Part shown: positions 1-8,705 of the stretch, piece after piece
Layout: every line of letters begins with the position of its first letter
Numbering within the stretch: position 1 is the stretch's first letter
NCBI GenBank assembly: GCA_049522195.1
Contig: JBEKOB010000030.1
Coordinates: forward strand, 1-48,166
Source of the DNA: UBA9647 sp049522195
Lineage (GTDB): Bacteria > Bacteroidota > Ignavibacteria > UBA10030
DNA: 48,166 nt
Direction: 5' to 3'
Made by a program: the position numbers and the translations under genes
Notes under the pieces: model-generated
Databases searched by the model: none
The model's input: only the letters and a program-made list of their open reading frames with translations
What the model was told of the DNA's origin: nothing

Positions 1-80
1 CAGAATTGAATTGATTTTCCCCCCTCTCTTCTCTACCTTTTTTATTCTTACTCTCCTCCCAATCAGAACGAGGCGCCTGC

Positions 81-2543
81 ATGAAGCGATTGATGATACT
101 TCTGATAGCTGTTGCGGTGATGTCACCGCTCTCACAAGCCCAGCCAAAGCCCGAGCCGAAGCCGACCACGATAGCCGAGAAAGTCGCCGGCATGGAAAAG
201 TTTCCCGGCTACTTCACATTCTACTGGGATTCCAAGTCAGGAACACTCTGGCTCGAGATCGATAAGTGGAACAGTGAATTCCTCTATGTAAGCTCCCTCC
301 CTGCCGGGATCGGGTCCAACGATATCGGTCTCGACCGCGGACAGATCAGCGGCGAGCGGATTGTGAAGTTCGAACGATCCGGACCGAAAGTGCTTCTCGT
401 TCAACCAAACTATGATTATCGCGCGAACAGCACGAATGCCGATGAAGTGCGCGCTGTGGAAGAGGCATTCGCGCAATCCGTTCTATGGGGATTTGATGTT
501 TCTGTCGAGGAGGGTTCGCGCGTCCTCGTCGATGCAACCTCATTCTATCTCCGGGATTCTCACGATGTCATCGGCGCCTTGAAACAATCGAACCAGGGAA
601 GCTACCGTCTCGATCTTTCACGCTGTGCGTTCTATCTTCCCCGCACAAAGAACTTTCCTCAAAACACGGAAGTTGAGGTTACTCTCACGTTCACCGGCGA
701 CGAACCCGGCTCCTGGGTGCGGCAAGTTGTACCAACTCCCCAGGCAATCACGGTGCGGGAACACCAGTCATTCGTCCAGCTGCCGGATGCGAAGTACACG
801 CCAAGAGCCTTTGATCCCCGCGCGGGATACTTCGGGATGAGTTACATGGATTTTGCCACTCCGATAAGCGAGCCAATCGTCAAACGGTTCATTACCCGCC
901 ATCGCCTCCAGAAGACGCATCCCAACGCGGCGATGAGCGAAGTGCTCAATCCCATCGTTTACTATGTTGATCGCGGCGCCCCGGAACCGGTCCGCGGTGC
1001 CCTCCTTGAAGGAGCCAGCTGGTGGAGCAAAGCGTTCGAAGCGGCCGGATTCAAGAATGCATTTCGTGTTGAGTTGATGCCCGAGGGGGCGGATCCGATG
1101 GACATCCGCTATAACATCATTCAGTGGGTGCATCGCGCAACACGGGGATGGTCTTATGGCGGCTCCGTTTCAGACCCGCGTACCGGAGAGATCCTCAAAG
1201 AGGCTGTATCGCTTGGTTCACTGCGCGACAGACAGGATTATCTCATTGCCGAAGGGTTGCTTGCTCCCTACGAGAAAGGGAAGTCAGTCTCTCCTGAGTT
1301 GGAGAAGATGGTGCTCGCGCGGCTACGCCAGCTTGCCGCACACGAAGTCGGACACACTCTTGGTCTTGGACATAACTACATCGCGAGCACGGTGAACCGC
1401 GGCTCGGTGATGGACTATCCATATCCGCTGGTCACCATCAAGAACAATAACTCACTTGATCTTTCCGATGCTTATGCGACGGGAGTAGGTGATTGGGATA
1501 AAGTTGCTATCGCGTACGGCTATCAGGAATTCCCGTCGGGAACAAATGAAAAGCAGGCTCTCGATTCGATCCTGAACACTGCAAGAACCCGCGGTCTGAT
1601 CTTTCTGACGGATCAGGACGCCCGTCCGCCGGGGAGCGCTCAACCTTTCACACACCTCTGGGACAATGGCACAAATGCAGTCGATGAGCTTCTCAGGTTA
1701 ATGCGAGTGCGCTCGATTGCTCTCTCGCACTTTGGTGAGAACAATATTCGTCCAGGCGCGCCGCTTGCGACACTGGAGGAAGTGCTCGTTCCTCTCTACC
1801 TTGGCCATCGCTACCAGATTGAGGCGGCAGCGAAAGTTCTCGGTGGGGTGAACTATACGTATGCACTGCGTGACGATGGGCAGGTACCGACAGCGCTCGT
1901 TCCCGCCAATGAACAGCGACAGGCCCTTGATGCGTTATTGAGCACGATTGCTCCTGTCGCGCTCACGCTGCCGGAGTCCATACTCAAATTGATTCCTCCT
2001 CACCCCGCCGGGTATGAACGACACCGGGAGCTTTTTTCTTCCCGCACGGGACTGACATTCGATGCTCTCGCACCCGCGGAGGTTTTGGCAAATCATACTG
2101 TCAGTTTCATTCTCAATCCGGAGCGTGCCACACGGTTAGTACAGCACCACGCCAGGGAAGCTTCACAGCCGGGTCTCGACGAAGTAATAGACAAACTCAT
2201 CTCCAAGACGTGGAAATCTTCAAAGCCCTCAGGCCTCCAAGCAGAGGTTCAGAGAAGCGTGAATTACATTGTGATGTACAATCTCATGTCGCTGGCATCC
2301 ATGGAGCGGGCAACTCCTCAGGTTCACGCCATCGCAACGATCAAGCTCTCAGAACTCAAGACCTGGCTTTGGACGGAATCGAAATCTGTCAGAGACCTAG
2401 ATCAACGCGCACAATATCAGTTTGCGCTCTCTGAGATTGAAAGATTTCTCCAAGATCCCAAAAAGGTGAGTATTCCCCACCCCGTAGAAGCACCGCCGGG
2501 TCAACCTATCGGGGATTTTGGATTTGAGCCCGACTGGGACTAG
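81..2543 (+). CDS. Exported zinc-dependent metalloprotease (DUF5117/DUF4953 type)
   Basis: An 820-residue protein with a Sec signal peptide (about residues 1-20, basic start, hydrophobic core, ending SQAQ), so it should act in the periplasm or at the surface. The zinc site is the extended metzincin motif HEVGHTLGLGH at residues 421-431 (His421, Glu422, His425, His431), followed about 15 residues later by a Met-turn-like SVMDYP. Length, the large N-terminal domain before the zinc motif and the long helical C-terminal part match the exported metalloproteases annotated with DUF5117/DUF4953, common in Bacteroidota. Peptide hydrolysis follows from the motif; the natural substrate is unknown. The next gene starts 12 bases after its stop, so the two may share a transcript. 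Confidence 0.9.
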   Translation: MKRLMILLIAVAVMSPLSQAQPKPEPKPTTIAEKVAGMEKFPGYFTFYWDSKSGTLWLEIDKWNSEFLYVSSLPAGIGSNDIGLDRGQISGERIVKFERSGPKVLLVQPNYDYRANSTNADEVRAVEEAFAQSVLWGFDVSVEEGSRVLVDATSFYLRDSHDVIGALKQSNQGSYRLDLSRCAFYLPRTKNFPQNTEVEVTLTFTGDEPGSWVRQVVPTPQAITVREHQSFVQLPDAKYTPRAFDPRAGYFGMSYMDFATPISEPIVKRFITRHRLQKTHPNAAMSEVLNPIVYYVDRGAPEPVRGALLEGASWWSKAFEAAGFKNAFRVELMPEGADPMDIRYNIIQWVHRATRGWSYGGSVSDPRTGEILKEAVSLGSLRDRQDYLIAEGLLAPYEKGKSVSPELEKMVLARLRQLAAHEVGHTLGLGHNYIASTVNRGSVMDYPYPLVTIKNNNSLDLSDAYATGVGDWDKVAIAYGYQEFPSGTNEKQALDSILNTARTRGLIFLTDQDARPPGSAQPFTHLWDNGTNAVDELLRLMRVRSIALSHFGENNIRPGAPLATLEEVLVPLYLGHRYQIEAAAKVLGGVNYTYALRDDGQVPTALVPANEQRQALDALLSTIAPVALTLPESILKLIPPHPAGYERHRELFSSRTGLTFDALAPAEVLANHTVSFILNPERATRLVQHHAREASQPGLDEVIDKLISKTWKSSKPSGLQAEVQRSVNYIVMYNLMSLASMERATPQVHAIATIKLSELKTWLWTESKSVRDLDQRAQYQFALSEIERFLQDPKKVSIPHPVEAPPGQPIGDFGFEPDWD

Positions 2544-2555
2544 AAAAGAGTAACT

Positions 2556-3122
2556 ATGCCGGAACGATGCGGTTGGTCAACGTCCGATCCGTTGTATCAG
2601 GAATACCATGATAAAGAGTGGGGTGTCCCTCTTCACGATGATCGGAGACTGTTTGAGATGCTGATCCTCGAGGGAGCGCAAGCCGGACTCAGCTGGATCA
2701 TGATCCTGAAGAAGCGTCAGAATTACAGAAAAGCATTCGATCGGTTCGACGCAGTGAAGATTTCCCGATACGATGCGCGCAAGAAGCGTCAGCTTCTGGG
2801 AAACGCCGGAATCGTTCGTAACCGTCTCAAGATTGATGCAACAATTGGGAATGCGAAAGCTTTTCTGGCGCTGCAGAAAGAATTCGGCAGCTTTGACGCG
2901 TATATCTGGCAATTTGTTGGCGGGAAGCCAAAACAGAACCGACGGAGATCATTGAAGGAGATACCGCCAAAGACAGCGGAGTCGGATGCGATGAGTAAAG
3001 ATCTCAAGAAACGCGGATTTCGTTTTGTCGGATCAACAATCTGTTACGCTTTCATGCAGGCGACGGGCATGGTGAACGATCACATCACGCCATGTTACCG
3101 GCACAGAAAACTTTCCCAATAA
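2556..3122 (+). CDS. tag: DNA-3-methyladenine glycosylase I
   Basis: A 188-residue cytoplasmic repair enzyme that removes 3-methyladenine from alkylated DNA. The N-terminus RCGW with the later YHDKEWGVP segment, and the C-terminal NDHITPC, supply the Cys/His...His/Cys zinc ligands that mark the Tag family. The LEGAQAGLSW segment carries the conserved active-site Glu and Trp. Length is normal (E. coli Tag is 187). It lies 12 bases downstream of the metalloprotease gene and its 3' end is followed closely by the phosphoesterase gene, so it probably sits in a loosely packed transcription unit. A second alkylation-repair gene, of the Ada type, lies at 42647-43525. Confidence 0.95.
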   Translation: MPERCGWSTSDPLYQEYHDKEWGVPLHDDRRLFEMLILEGAQAGLSWIMILKKRQNYRKAFDRFDAVKISRYDARKKRQLLGNAGIVRNRLKIDATIGNAKAFLALQKEFGSFDAYIWQFVGGKPKQNRRRSLKEIPPKTAESDAMSKDLKKRGFRFVGSTICYAFMQATGMVNDHITPCYRHRKLSQ

Positions 3123-3133
3123 TCTTAACCATC

Positions 3134-4258
3134 ATGATGTCTAAAAGACTCCTTATGCAGAGAACAATTAATCGACTCCTTCTCCTCGCCGCACTCATTC
3201 TGGTTCATTTCAACGTGTACTCGCAAGACGGCAGAATGTTGATGTCGCCCTACTTGCAGGCAGTAACTACCACCAGCATCTATGTGCTCGTTGAGAGTTC
3301 CTCAACAGATGCGATCACTGTTGAATATGGTGTCACGAAATCGTACGGATTCCAGGCCCAGACAGTGTCGTGCGATACAACAACTGACTCAACATTCGTC
3401 CACAACATCAAGATCAGCGGCCTCTCACCCAATACGCGCTATCACTATTGCGTCGTGTACCACGGGAAGAAATCGAGTGATGCGTCGTTCAAAACGGCGC
3501 CGAATCCGGGCACGAGTTTCCGCTTCGCCTGGATGGCCGATTGTCGATCGGGCGTGACGGTCCACGACAGCATCTCCAAGCTCATCATGGAAGCACATCC
3601 CGCCATGTCATTGTATGGAGGCGATCTTGCTCTCAATTCAAAGTATTCCTCCTTCAAAGAACAATTCTTCCGCCCTCAGGAACTTGCACTGATCGCCAAC
3701 GTCCCGTTCTTTAATACGCCTGGCAATCACGAAAAATGGTCGCAAAACACACGAGCGTTTGCGCAAGCACCTGAGTCTCCCTCCGGCGTGCAGGAGTACT
3801 ATTCCTTCGACTACGGCGACATGCATGTTCTCGTGCTCAACAATGAAGTTCCGTACTACGTGGGAAGCCTGCAATACCGGTTCGCTGAACATGATCTCCC
3901 GACTACGACAAAGACTTGGAAGGTCGTGATCAATCACAGACCTGCCTATTGCGCGGGCGGTCATGGCGAAGATAGCCTCATGAAGATAATGTCCGAGAAA
4001 ATTTTCGTACCAAACCACGTCGACGTGGTTTTCTCCGGACACTCACATTTCTTCCAGCATAATCTCGTCGACGGCATCCATCATATGATCCTTGGGACCG
4101 CCGGGGCTCCGCTCTACGAACTCGGTACGGCCCCTTACGTGGTCAAGAGCGCAAGAGAGTACAACTACGGAATCATCGACGTCACCCCATCGTCATTCTA
4201 CCTGATGGTCTACAATGAAAAAGGGTTGCCGCTCGATACTCTGTTCCTAAAGAAATAG
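3134..4258 (+). CDS. Exported purple-acid-phosphatase-like metallophosphoesterase
   Basis: About 374 residues with a signal peptide ending near VYSQ. The frame is open from 3092, but that start lies inside tag; ATGs at 3134, 3137 and 3155 all give a signal peptide, and I chose 3134. A fibronectin-like N-terminal domain of the purple acid phosphatase type comes first (SPYLQAVTTTSIYVLVE..., with ...ISGLSPNTRYHY). A calcineurin-like metallophosphoesterase domain follows: MADCRSG, GGDLALN, GNHE, VINHRP and GHSHF supply the usual Asp, Asn and His metal ligands. It should hydrolyse phosphate esters outside the cytoplasm; the substrate cannot be read from sequence. The next gene begins 13 bases downstream. 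Confidence 0.88.
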   Translation: MMSKRLLMQRTINRLLLLAALILVHFNVYSQDGRMLMSPYLQAVTTTSIYVLVESSSTDAITVEYGVTKSYGFQAQTVSCDTTTDSTFVHNIKISGLSPNTRYHYCVVYHGKKSSDASFKTAPNPGTSFRFAWMADCRSGVTVHDSISKLIMEAHPAMSLYGGDLALNSKYSSFKEQFFRPQELALIANVPFFNTPGNHEKWSQNTRAFAQAPESPSGVQEYYSFDYGDMHVLVLNNEVPYYVGSLQYRFAEHDLPTTTKTWKVVINHRPAYCAGGHGEDSLMKIMSEKIFVPNHVDVVFSGHSHFFQHNLVDGIHHMILGTAGAPLYELGTAPYVVKSAREYNYGIIDVTPSSFYLMVYNEKGLPLDTLFLKK

Positions 4259-4271
4259 AAAGAGAAGCCCT

Positions 4272-4556
4272 ATGAATACCGCGTCAAAGCAGCTTGCTGT
4301 CAAAGCACTCCAGGAGATACCCGGAGTCGGGACAAGCATCGCTGAAGACTTGTGGGAACTGGGAATCCGCAGGGTCGCTGATCTCAAAGGAAAAGACCCG
4401 GAGAAACTCTACATCAAGCGATGCGCGCAGGTTGGCATGCCAATTGACCGATGCCTGTTATACGTCTTTCGTTGCGCAGTCTATTACGCATCAACACAAC
4501 GCCGGCAACCCGAGCTCCTGAAGTGGTGGAATTGGAAGAATAGAACACTCAACTGA
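4272..4556 (+). CDS. Helix-hairpin-helix protein, Cdd1/pathogenicity-locus family
   Basis: A 94-residue cytoplasmic protein. Residues 13-35 (QEIPGVGTSIAEDLWELGI) form a helix-hairpin-helix as in DNA-binding repair and recombination proteins. The continuation VADLKGKDPEKLYIKRCAQ and the Cys/Tyr-rich end (DRCLLYVFRCAVYYAS) match the small family called Cdd1 or, historically, mitomycin-resistance-related. DNA binding is inferred from the fold; no biochemical role is established that I know of. It is tightly placed, 13 bases after the phosphatase gene and 7 bases before the EamA gene. Confidence 0.85.
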   Translation: MNTASKQLAVKALQEIPGVGTSIAEDLWELGIRRVADLKGKDPEKLYIKRCAQVGMPIDRCLLYVFRCAVYYASTQRRQPELLKWWNWKNRTLN

Positions 4557-4563
4557 TACACTC

Positions 4564-5505
4564 ATGCACTCGTCTCCCCCGCGATTAAAACTCATCTCCG
4601 CATTCGCTTCAGTCTATATCGTCTGGGGATCGACGTACCTTGCCATTCGCATCGCTATTGAAACAATCCCGCCGCTGTTGATGGCTGGCTTCCGTTTCAT
4701 CATCGCCGGCTCGATCATGTACCTCTGGGGACGGTTGCGCACCAACGAACGACCAACGCGTGTTCACTGGAAATCTGCAGCAATTGTCGGGCTGATGCTT
4801 CTTCTTGTCGGCAATGGCGCATTGAGCTGGTCAGAGCAGCTGATACCATCCGGTATCGCGGCTCTTCTTGTCGCTGTCAGCCCCCTCTGGTTTATCCTTA
4901 TCGAATGGATGCAAGGCGGTGCGCGGCCTACTGCAGGCGTATTCATAGGGTTGGCTCTGGGAACGATTGGAATCGCGATCCTTATTGACCCTGCCGATCT
5001 TGTCGGTGGCGGCGAAGTGAGCGCCCTCGGCGCGTCGGTTCTGCTTATCTCGTCCGTCTGCTGGGCGTTCGGCTCGTTCTACTCTCGGCGTGCAAAGCTT
5101 CCCTCTTCACCTGCACTCGCGAACGGGATGGAGATGCTCATAGGAGGCGTTGGACTAATCCTGATCGGCGCACTCACGGGAGAGGTGAAGGATCTTCACC
5201 TGGCAAACGTCACGACCAAGTCGCTTCTTGCCGTTGCTTATCTCGTTGTCTTCGGCTCGATCATCGGCTTCTCCTCGTATATCTGGCTCTTTCATAACAC
5301 GACCCCAACACGTGCATCGACATATGCGTACGTCAATCCTATTGTCGCTGTGTTCATCGGTTGGCTTGTCGGAGGCGAGCAGTTACCGACGCGGGTTATT
5401 CTCGCCGCGTTATTGATCATTGCCGCCGTTGCCGCGATTACGGTATTCGGCACAAGAAAGAGCTCGAAGGCGCTCGAGACGCTCTCGGCGACGGAAAAAG
5501 AATGA
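4564..5505 (+). CDS. EamA-family (drug/metabolite) transporter
   Basis: A 313-residue inner-membrane protein with about ten hydrophobic helices in two homologous halves. The opening SVYIVWGSTYLAIRIAIETIPP and the second-half YVNPIVAVFIGWLVGGE are typical of EamA exporters of the YedA/RhtA branch, which export amino acids or small metabolites. The substrate cannot be assigned. It starts 7 bases after the helix-hairpin-helix gene, so translational coupling is likely. Past its stop begins a 7-bp repeat array (5518-5639). A second EamA transporter at 41636-42550 is only distantly similar. Confidence 0.92.
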   Translation: MHSSPPRLKLISAFASVYIVWGSTYLAIRIAIETIPPLLMAGFRFIIAGSIMYLWGRLRTNERPTRVHWKSAAIVGLMLLLVGNGALSWSEQLIPSGIAALLVAVSPLWFILIEWMQGGARPTAGVFIGLALGTIGIAILIDPADLVGGGEVSALGASVLLISSVCWAFGSFYSRRAKLPSSPALANGMEMLIGGVGLILIGALTGEVKDLHLANVTTKSLLAVAYLVVFGSIIGFSSYIWLFHNTTPTRASTYAYVNPIVAVFIGWLVGGEQLPTRVILAALLIIAAVAAITVFGTRKSSKALETLSATEKE

Positions 5506-5517
5506 TGGGAAGAGATG

Positions 5518-5639
5518 GTTTTCAGTTTTCAGTGGTTCGACTGCGCTCACCACAAGTTTGGAGTTTCGAGTTCAAGGTTCCAAGTTGCTATTCCTTCTTT
5601 TCACTATTTACTATTCACTTTTTACCGTTTACCATCTGC
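5518..5639. repeat. Phase-locked heptad repeat array
   Basis: The spacer between the EamA and TrpF-like genes is almost entirely degenerate 7-base units. Two TTTTCAG units come first. From 5556 to 5639 twelve heptads run without a phase break: five beginning GTT (GTTTGGA, GTTTCGA, then GTTCAAG, GTTCCAA, GTTGCTA), then units of the TTTTCAC / TATTTAC type ending AC. The same unit order recurs in part at 21700-21776. There is no sign of coding function. The array ends just upstream of the ribosome-binding site at 5643. Confidence 0.85.
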
Positions 5640-5653
5640 TTCGGAGAGCTTTC

Positions 5654-6307
5654 GTGACACCGCGCGTGAAAATCTGTTGCATCAAGAGTTTCGAAGAAGC
5701 TGAATTGGCTCTGCGGTATGGAGCATCAGCGCTCGGGTTTGTGTCCGCCATGCCGAGTGGACCGGGGCCAATTTCAGAAGACCTCATCGCAGAGATCATC
5801 TCGCAAGTTCCTTCCGGCATTCTCACATTCCTTCTCACGAGCAAACAAGATCCGCAAGCCATCATCGAGCAACAGCGCCGGACAAAAGCGAACACTTTGC
5901 AGCTTGTCGATGATGTCGAGTCTGAAACATACCGCGAGTTGAGAAAGGCGCTGCCTGGCGTTTCTATCGTTCAGGTTATTCATGTCACGGGAAACGAGGC
6001 GGTTGAAGTCGCGGTTTCCATCTCTCCCTTCGTTAATGCTCTTCTCCTCGATTCAGGGAACCCCAATCTTCCAGTCAAGCAACTGGGAGGCACCGGGCGA
6101 GTGCACGATTGGTCCATCAGCAAAATGATCTGCTCTCGGGTCGCCATTCCGGTTTATCTTGCCGGTGGTCTGAACCCAGAGAACGTCGCCGAAGCAATAC
6201 GATTTGTTCGTCCCTTCGGTGTTGACCTCTGCAGCGGCGTCCGGACAAACGGCGCGCTCGACGAGTCAAAGCTCTCACGCTTTTTCGCGCAGGTTGCAGC
6301 CGTCTAG
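5654..6307 (+). CDS. trpF: Phosphoribosylanthranilate isomerase-like protein
   Basis: About 217 residues, a (beta/alpha)8-barrel of the TrpF family, which isomerises phosphoribosylanthranilate in tryptophan synthesis. The frame is open much further upstream, but that part is repeat-derived; GTG at 5654 is preceded by GGAG at 5643-5646 and puts the family's first strand (VKICCIKS) at the N-terminus. Cys8 matches the catalytic Cys and Asp133 (ALLLDSG) the catalytic Asp. GGTGRVHDW, LAGGLNPENV and DLCSGVRT match the phosphate-binding loops. Odd points: the usual Gly after the catalytic Cys is Cys9, and the usual VQLHG strand reads LQLVDD. No other trp gene is near. It could be a working isolated trpF or a paralogue with another substrate. 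Confidence 0.78.
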   Translation: MTPRVKICCIKSFEEAELALRYGASALGFVSAMPSGPGPISEDLIAEIISQVPSGILTFLLTSKQDPQAIIEQQRRTKANTLQLVDDVESETYRELRKALPGVSIVQVIHVTGNEAVEVAVSISPFVNALLLDSGNPNLPVKQLGGTGRVHDWSISKMICSRVAIPVYLAGGLNPENVAEAIRFVRPFGVDLCSGVRTNGALDESKLSRFFAQVAAV

Positions 6308-6403
6308 CTCCGCGACGGGTGTGTGAGAGAGCAGGAACAATTGCCGGTGAGCCGGTCGTCATCGCAGAGCGCTCGAGCAATTATCAAAGACTCAAATGAA
6401 GCG

Positions 6404-6517
6404 TGTCATTCCCGCATGTCTCAAGCGGGAATCCAGAATGAGCGCTCAGGATTCCCCACCTGCCACGTCGGGTTCACGAAGGCGGGTAGGCCGATAGGGT
6501 GCGTTCGGGAACGACAT
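6404..6517. repeat. MITE-like inverted-repeat element
   Basis: The left end TGTCATTCCCG is matched in inverted orientation by CGGGAACGACA at the right end, with one mismatch. Inside, TTCCCGC (6409-6415) pairs with GCGGGAA (6425-6431), and GGGAATCC (6427-6434) pairs with GGATTCCC (6449-6456), giving nested hairpins. The TCATTCCCGC...GCGGGAATCC pattern is a widespread style of non-autonomous bacterial repeat. No transposase is present. Confidence 0.65.
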
Positions 6518-6652
6518 TTTACATCAGCCTTTTTCGCCAGATCATCTGTCGAAGAACTGCCCCTTTTTCCCGCAGCACTGATTTGAGCGAGCCATCCGGA
6601 GTTTTGACGCTCCGATATGGCAAGTTTTAGGCGTTTCATACGTCTAATGATT

Positions 6653-6688
6653 AACGGCCGTCACGGGCAGTGGTGGCCGTTGTTTTTT
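6653..6688 (+). terminator. Strong rho-independent terminator
   Basis: A 12-bp stem (6653-6664 with 6670-6681, two G-T wobbles) closes a five-base loop GGGCA and is followed by one G and six T. It is about 80 bases upstream of the Sel1 gene and on the same strand, so it insulates that gene from upstream transcription. Confidence 0.88.
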
Positions 6689-6767
6689 GTCACGATCTGC
6701 TGACTGATTTGATTTTCTTCAAAGAGTTGCCGTATTTGAATTCATTGTCGATGAAACAATTCTAAGG

Positions 6768-8330
6768 ATGCAATTGAAGAACGCTCTTTTGCTTGCCCTC
6801 GTCATCTCATTCAGTTCGTTTGGCATCCACGCCCAGGAACAATCCGATAGTCCTGTTTACAAGAATTACCGCAATCCCTCCCCTTCTGCTCAACTCAAGC
6901 GCTCGGATATCGATTACAATCTGATGCACATTTTCATGCTCGAGCGCAAGGCGTACGGGGGTGACGTGGCGGCACAACACGAACTTGGACTCCGGTATCT
7001 GCTCGGGGAGGGTGTCGTTGCCGACACTCTCAAGGGCGCGTTCTGGATCAAGCGTGCGGCAGAACAGAACTCCGCCGATGCAGAATACAATCTTGGGATT
7101 CTCGAATTCAATGGCATGGGGCTCCCGTGGAATCCGTTCGATGCGTACAAGCTCTTCAAGGGGGCAGCAACACAGGGAATGGCTGAGGCTCAGTACATTC
7201 TCAGCATGTTCCTGACAGAAAACCTTGTCGTGCCCCGCAACTGGGATGATGCATACCAGTGGCTGAAGAAAGCTGCCGATGGCGGCTATGCTCCCGCCAA
7301 GGAAGCGGTTGCCGACTTTGAGGCACGAGGACTCGGGATAAAGCACGACGAACCCAACGCGAAAACAGATACTTCATCTTCGAAGAAGAAACCGCCTGTG
7401 AAACAGACGCTCGGGTTTGTATTCCTTGACTCAGAACCCGATACGACGACGCAGAGCGATGCAACCCTCTTGAAAGACGCTCTACGCGAAGCGACGCCGC
7501 AACTGAAACGGGCACTTGGGTTTTCCAAAGAGTCGACGAAGTCCCTCGATCTCGACACTGCCGGCTTGAGAGCCATTCGTGATGCAGCTGAAGAAGGAAG
7601 TCCGGAAGCGTTAACGATCCTTGGACGCTCGTACGAACGCGGCATCAGTGTCAAAAGAGATCCTGTGACAGCCGCGATGTATTATATTCGGGCGATCAGA
7701 ATGTCCTCTCCGCGCGCTCCCGGATTGCTCGCCCGCCTGATTGAGCAAAAAGGGTTTTTCGAATTAATCAAATCACGAGTAGGACAGCACGATGGCGATG
7801 CGGAATTTGCCTGGGCTGCAATGAACGCGTTGAAGATTGATTATCTGATGTCACAAAAAGAGGGCTTTATTACTGACAAGCAGGCGCTCGAATTTCTGTC
7901 GAGAGCGGCTTCTTCGAATCACATACAGGCAATGATTGAACTCGGCCTTTGCTACTATTCCGGGCGCTGGGTCCAGGAAGACCGCCGGCAGGCGATGGTG
8001 CTTTGGGCAAAGGCATCGGCGATGGGAAGCCGCGAGGCGAGACTCCGCATCGCTGCACTCTCCGTCCGAACGGAGACGAACGCGAAGACTCTGTCAGCTA
8101 CAATTACCGAACTCGAGCAGGCAGCTCAGAGGGGATCCGTCCTGGCGCAGGTCGCTCTTGGCTATTGCTACGAGACCGGAACAGGCGTTGAGAAGAGAAT
8201 TCCCGAAGCTGTGAAATGGTACCGCAGTTCCGCTCAGCGTGGAAGTCAGGATGCGTATTATGCGCTGAAGCGTTTGCATGACGAGATACGTCCCCGTGAT
8301 AAGGAATTTCAGATCAGCGAGTTTGAGTAG
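6768..8330 (+). CDS. Exported Sel1-repeat (SLR/TPR-like) protein
   Basis: 520 residues with a signal peptide ending near FGIHAQ. Two blocks of Sel1-like helical repeats follow (about residues 65-185 and 265-500), seen as recurring A...LG..Y..G.GV..D...A..W...AA..G units such as HELGLRYLLGEGVVADTL and VALGYCYETGTGVEKRI. A low-complexity Ser/Lys linker lies near residues 197-210. Sel1 repeats are protein-protein interaction scaffolds, so a periplasmic adaptor role is plausible but no partner is evident. Strong insulation upstream (terminator at 6653-6688) suggests its own promoter. The last codons are partly duplicated about 95 bases downstream, across a heptad array. Confidence 0.88.
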   Translation: MQLKNALLLALVISFSSFGIHAQEQSDSPVYKNYRNPSPSAQLKRSDIDYNLMHIFMLERKAYGGDVAAQHELGLRYLLGEGVVADTLKGAFWIKRAAEQNSADAEYNLGILEFNGMGLPWNPFDAYKLFKGAATQGMAEAQYILSMFLTENLVVPRNWDDAYQWLKKAADGGYAPAKEAVADFEARGLGIKHDEPNAKTDTSSSKKKPPVKQTLGFVFLDSEPDTTTQSDATLLKDALREATPQLKRALGFSKESTKSLDLDTAGLRAIRDAAEEGSPEALTILGRSYERGISVKRDPVTAAMYYIRAIRMSSPRAPGLLARLIEQKGFFELIKSRVGQHDGDAEFAWAAMNALKIDYLMSQKEGFITDKQALEFLSRAASSNHIQAMIELGLCYYSGRWVQEDRRQAMVLWAKASAMGSREARLRIAALSVRTETNAKTLSATITELEQAAQRGSVLAQVALGYCYETGTGVEKRIPEAVKWYRSSAQRGSQDAYYALKRLHDEIRPRDKEFQISEFE

Positions 8331-8365
8331 CTGTCAGCTTTCAGCAATCAGAGGTCAGCTGATTT
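8331..8365. repeat. Heptad repeat array (TCAG type)
   Basis: Four to five 7-base units ending TCAG, directly abutting the stop codon of the Sel1 gene. The first two units are identical to two consecutive units at 40038-40051 inside the subtilase sorting domain. Confidence 0.8.
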
Positions 8366-8391
8366 GACCTCGAATCGGCTCATTCCCTCCG

Positions 8392-8421
8392 GTGACAAGG
8401 AATTTCGGATCAGCGATTTGG
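8392..8421 (+). repeat. Diverged direct repeat of the Sel1 gene 3' end
   Basis: Bases 8392-8421 match 8296-8327, the final codons of the Sel1 gene, with only a few differences (both contain AAGGAATTTC and GATCAGCGA). The two copies are separated by the heptad array, which suggests duplication accompanying array insertion or replication slippage. Confidence 0.7.
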
Positions 8422-8705
8422 ATCAAGATCGGAAGTTTTTTGTGTTCACTCTATGTCGGGCGCGGACCAATTCTGCGCGATGGATTAGTTGTTCCACATA
8501 AGAAACCGCATCCTGCCGCTGGTTTTCACCAAAAACCCCTCCTCCGTCCTCCCCTTCCCATCTTGAATCTCACCCAAAAATCACCTAATAAGCACCCGAT
8601 GAGCTAACGAGGAGCAGGGCGGAACAAGGCTGGAATACCAACGCGATCCGCACTAGTAACAACTGCTGTATCGTTTGCAATCGACTCCCCCCGCACCGTG
8701 TCGCA

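Larger units (their letters stand above)
6308..6767. other. Non-coding spacer with repeat element and terminator
   Basis: A 460-base gap without a convincing gene. It holds an inverted-repeat element (6404-6517), a stretch with several small hairpins (about 6590-6650) and a strong intrinsic terminator (6653-6688). The terminator lies about 345 bases past the trpF-like stop, so it may end a long 3' untranslated region or an independent small RNA. Confidence 0.7.
8331..8705. other. Spacer with heptad array and duplicated gene tail
   Basis: A 375-base gap without a convincing gene. Heptads start at the first base after the Sel1 stop codon (CTGTCAG, CTTTCAG, then CAATCAG and AGGTCAG; 8331-8358). 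At 8392-8421 lies a diverged copy of the last codons of the Sel1 gene. The rest, to the glycyl-radical activase start, shows no clear hairpin or strong Shine-Dalgarno. Confidence 0.75.

Noticed and set aside
5518..5639. CRISPR-like array
   Set aside because: Units are seven bases, degenerate and without spacers; no cas gene is in the window.
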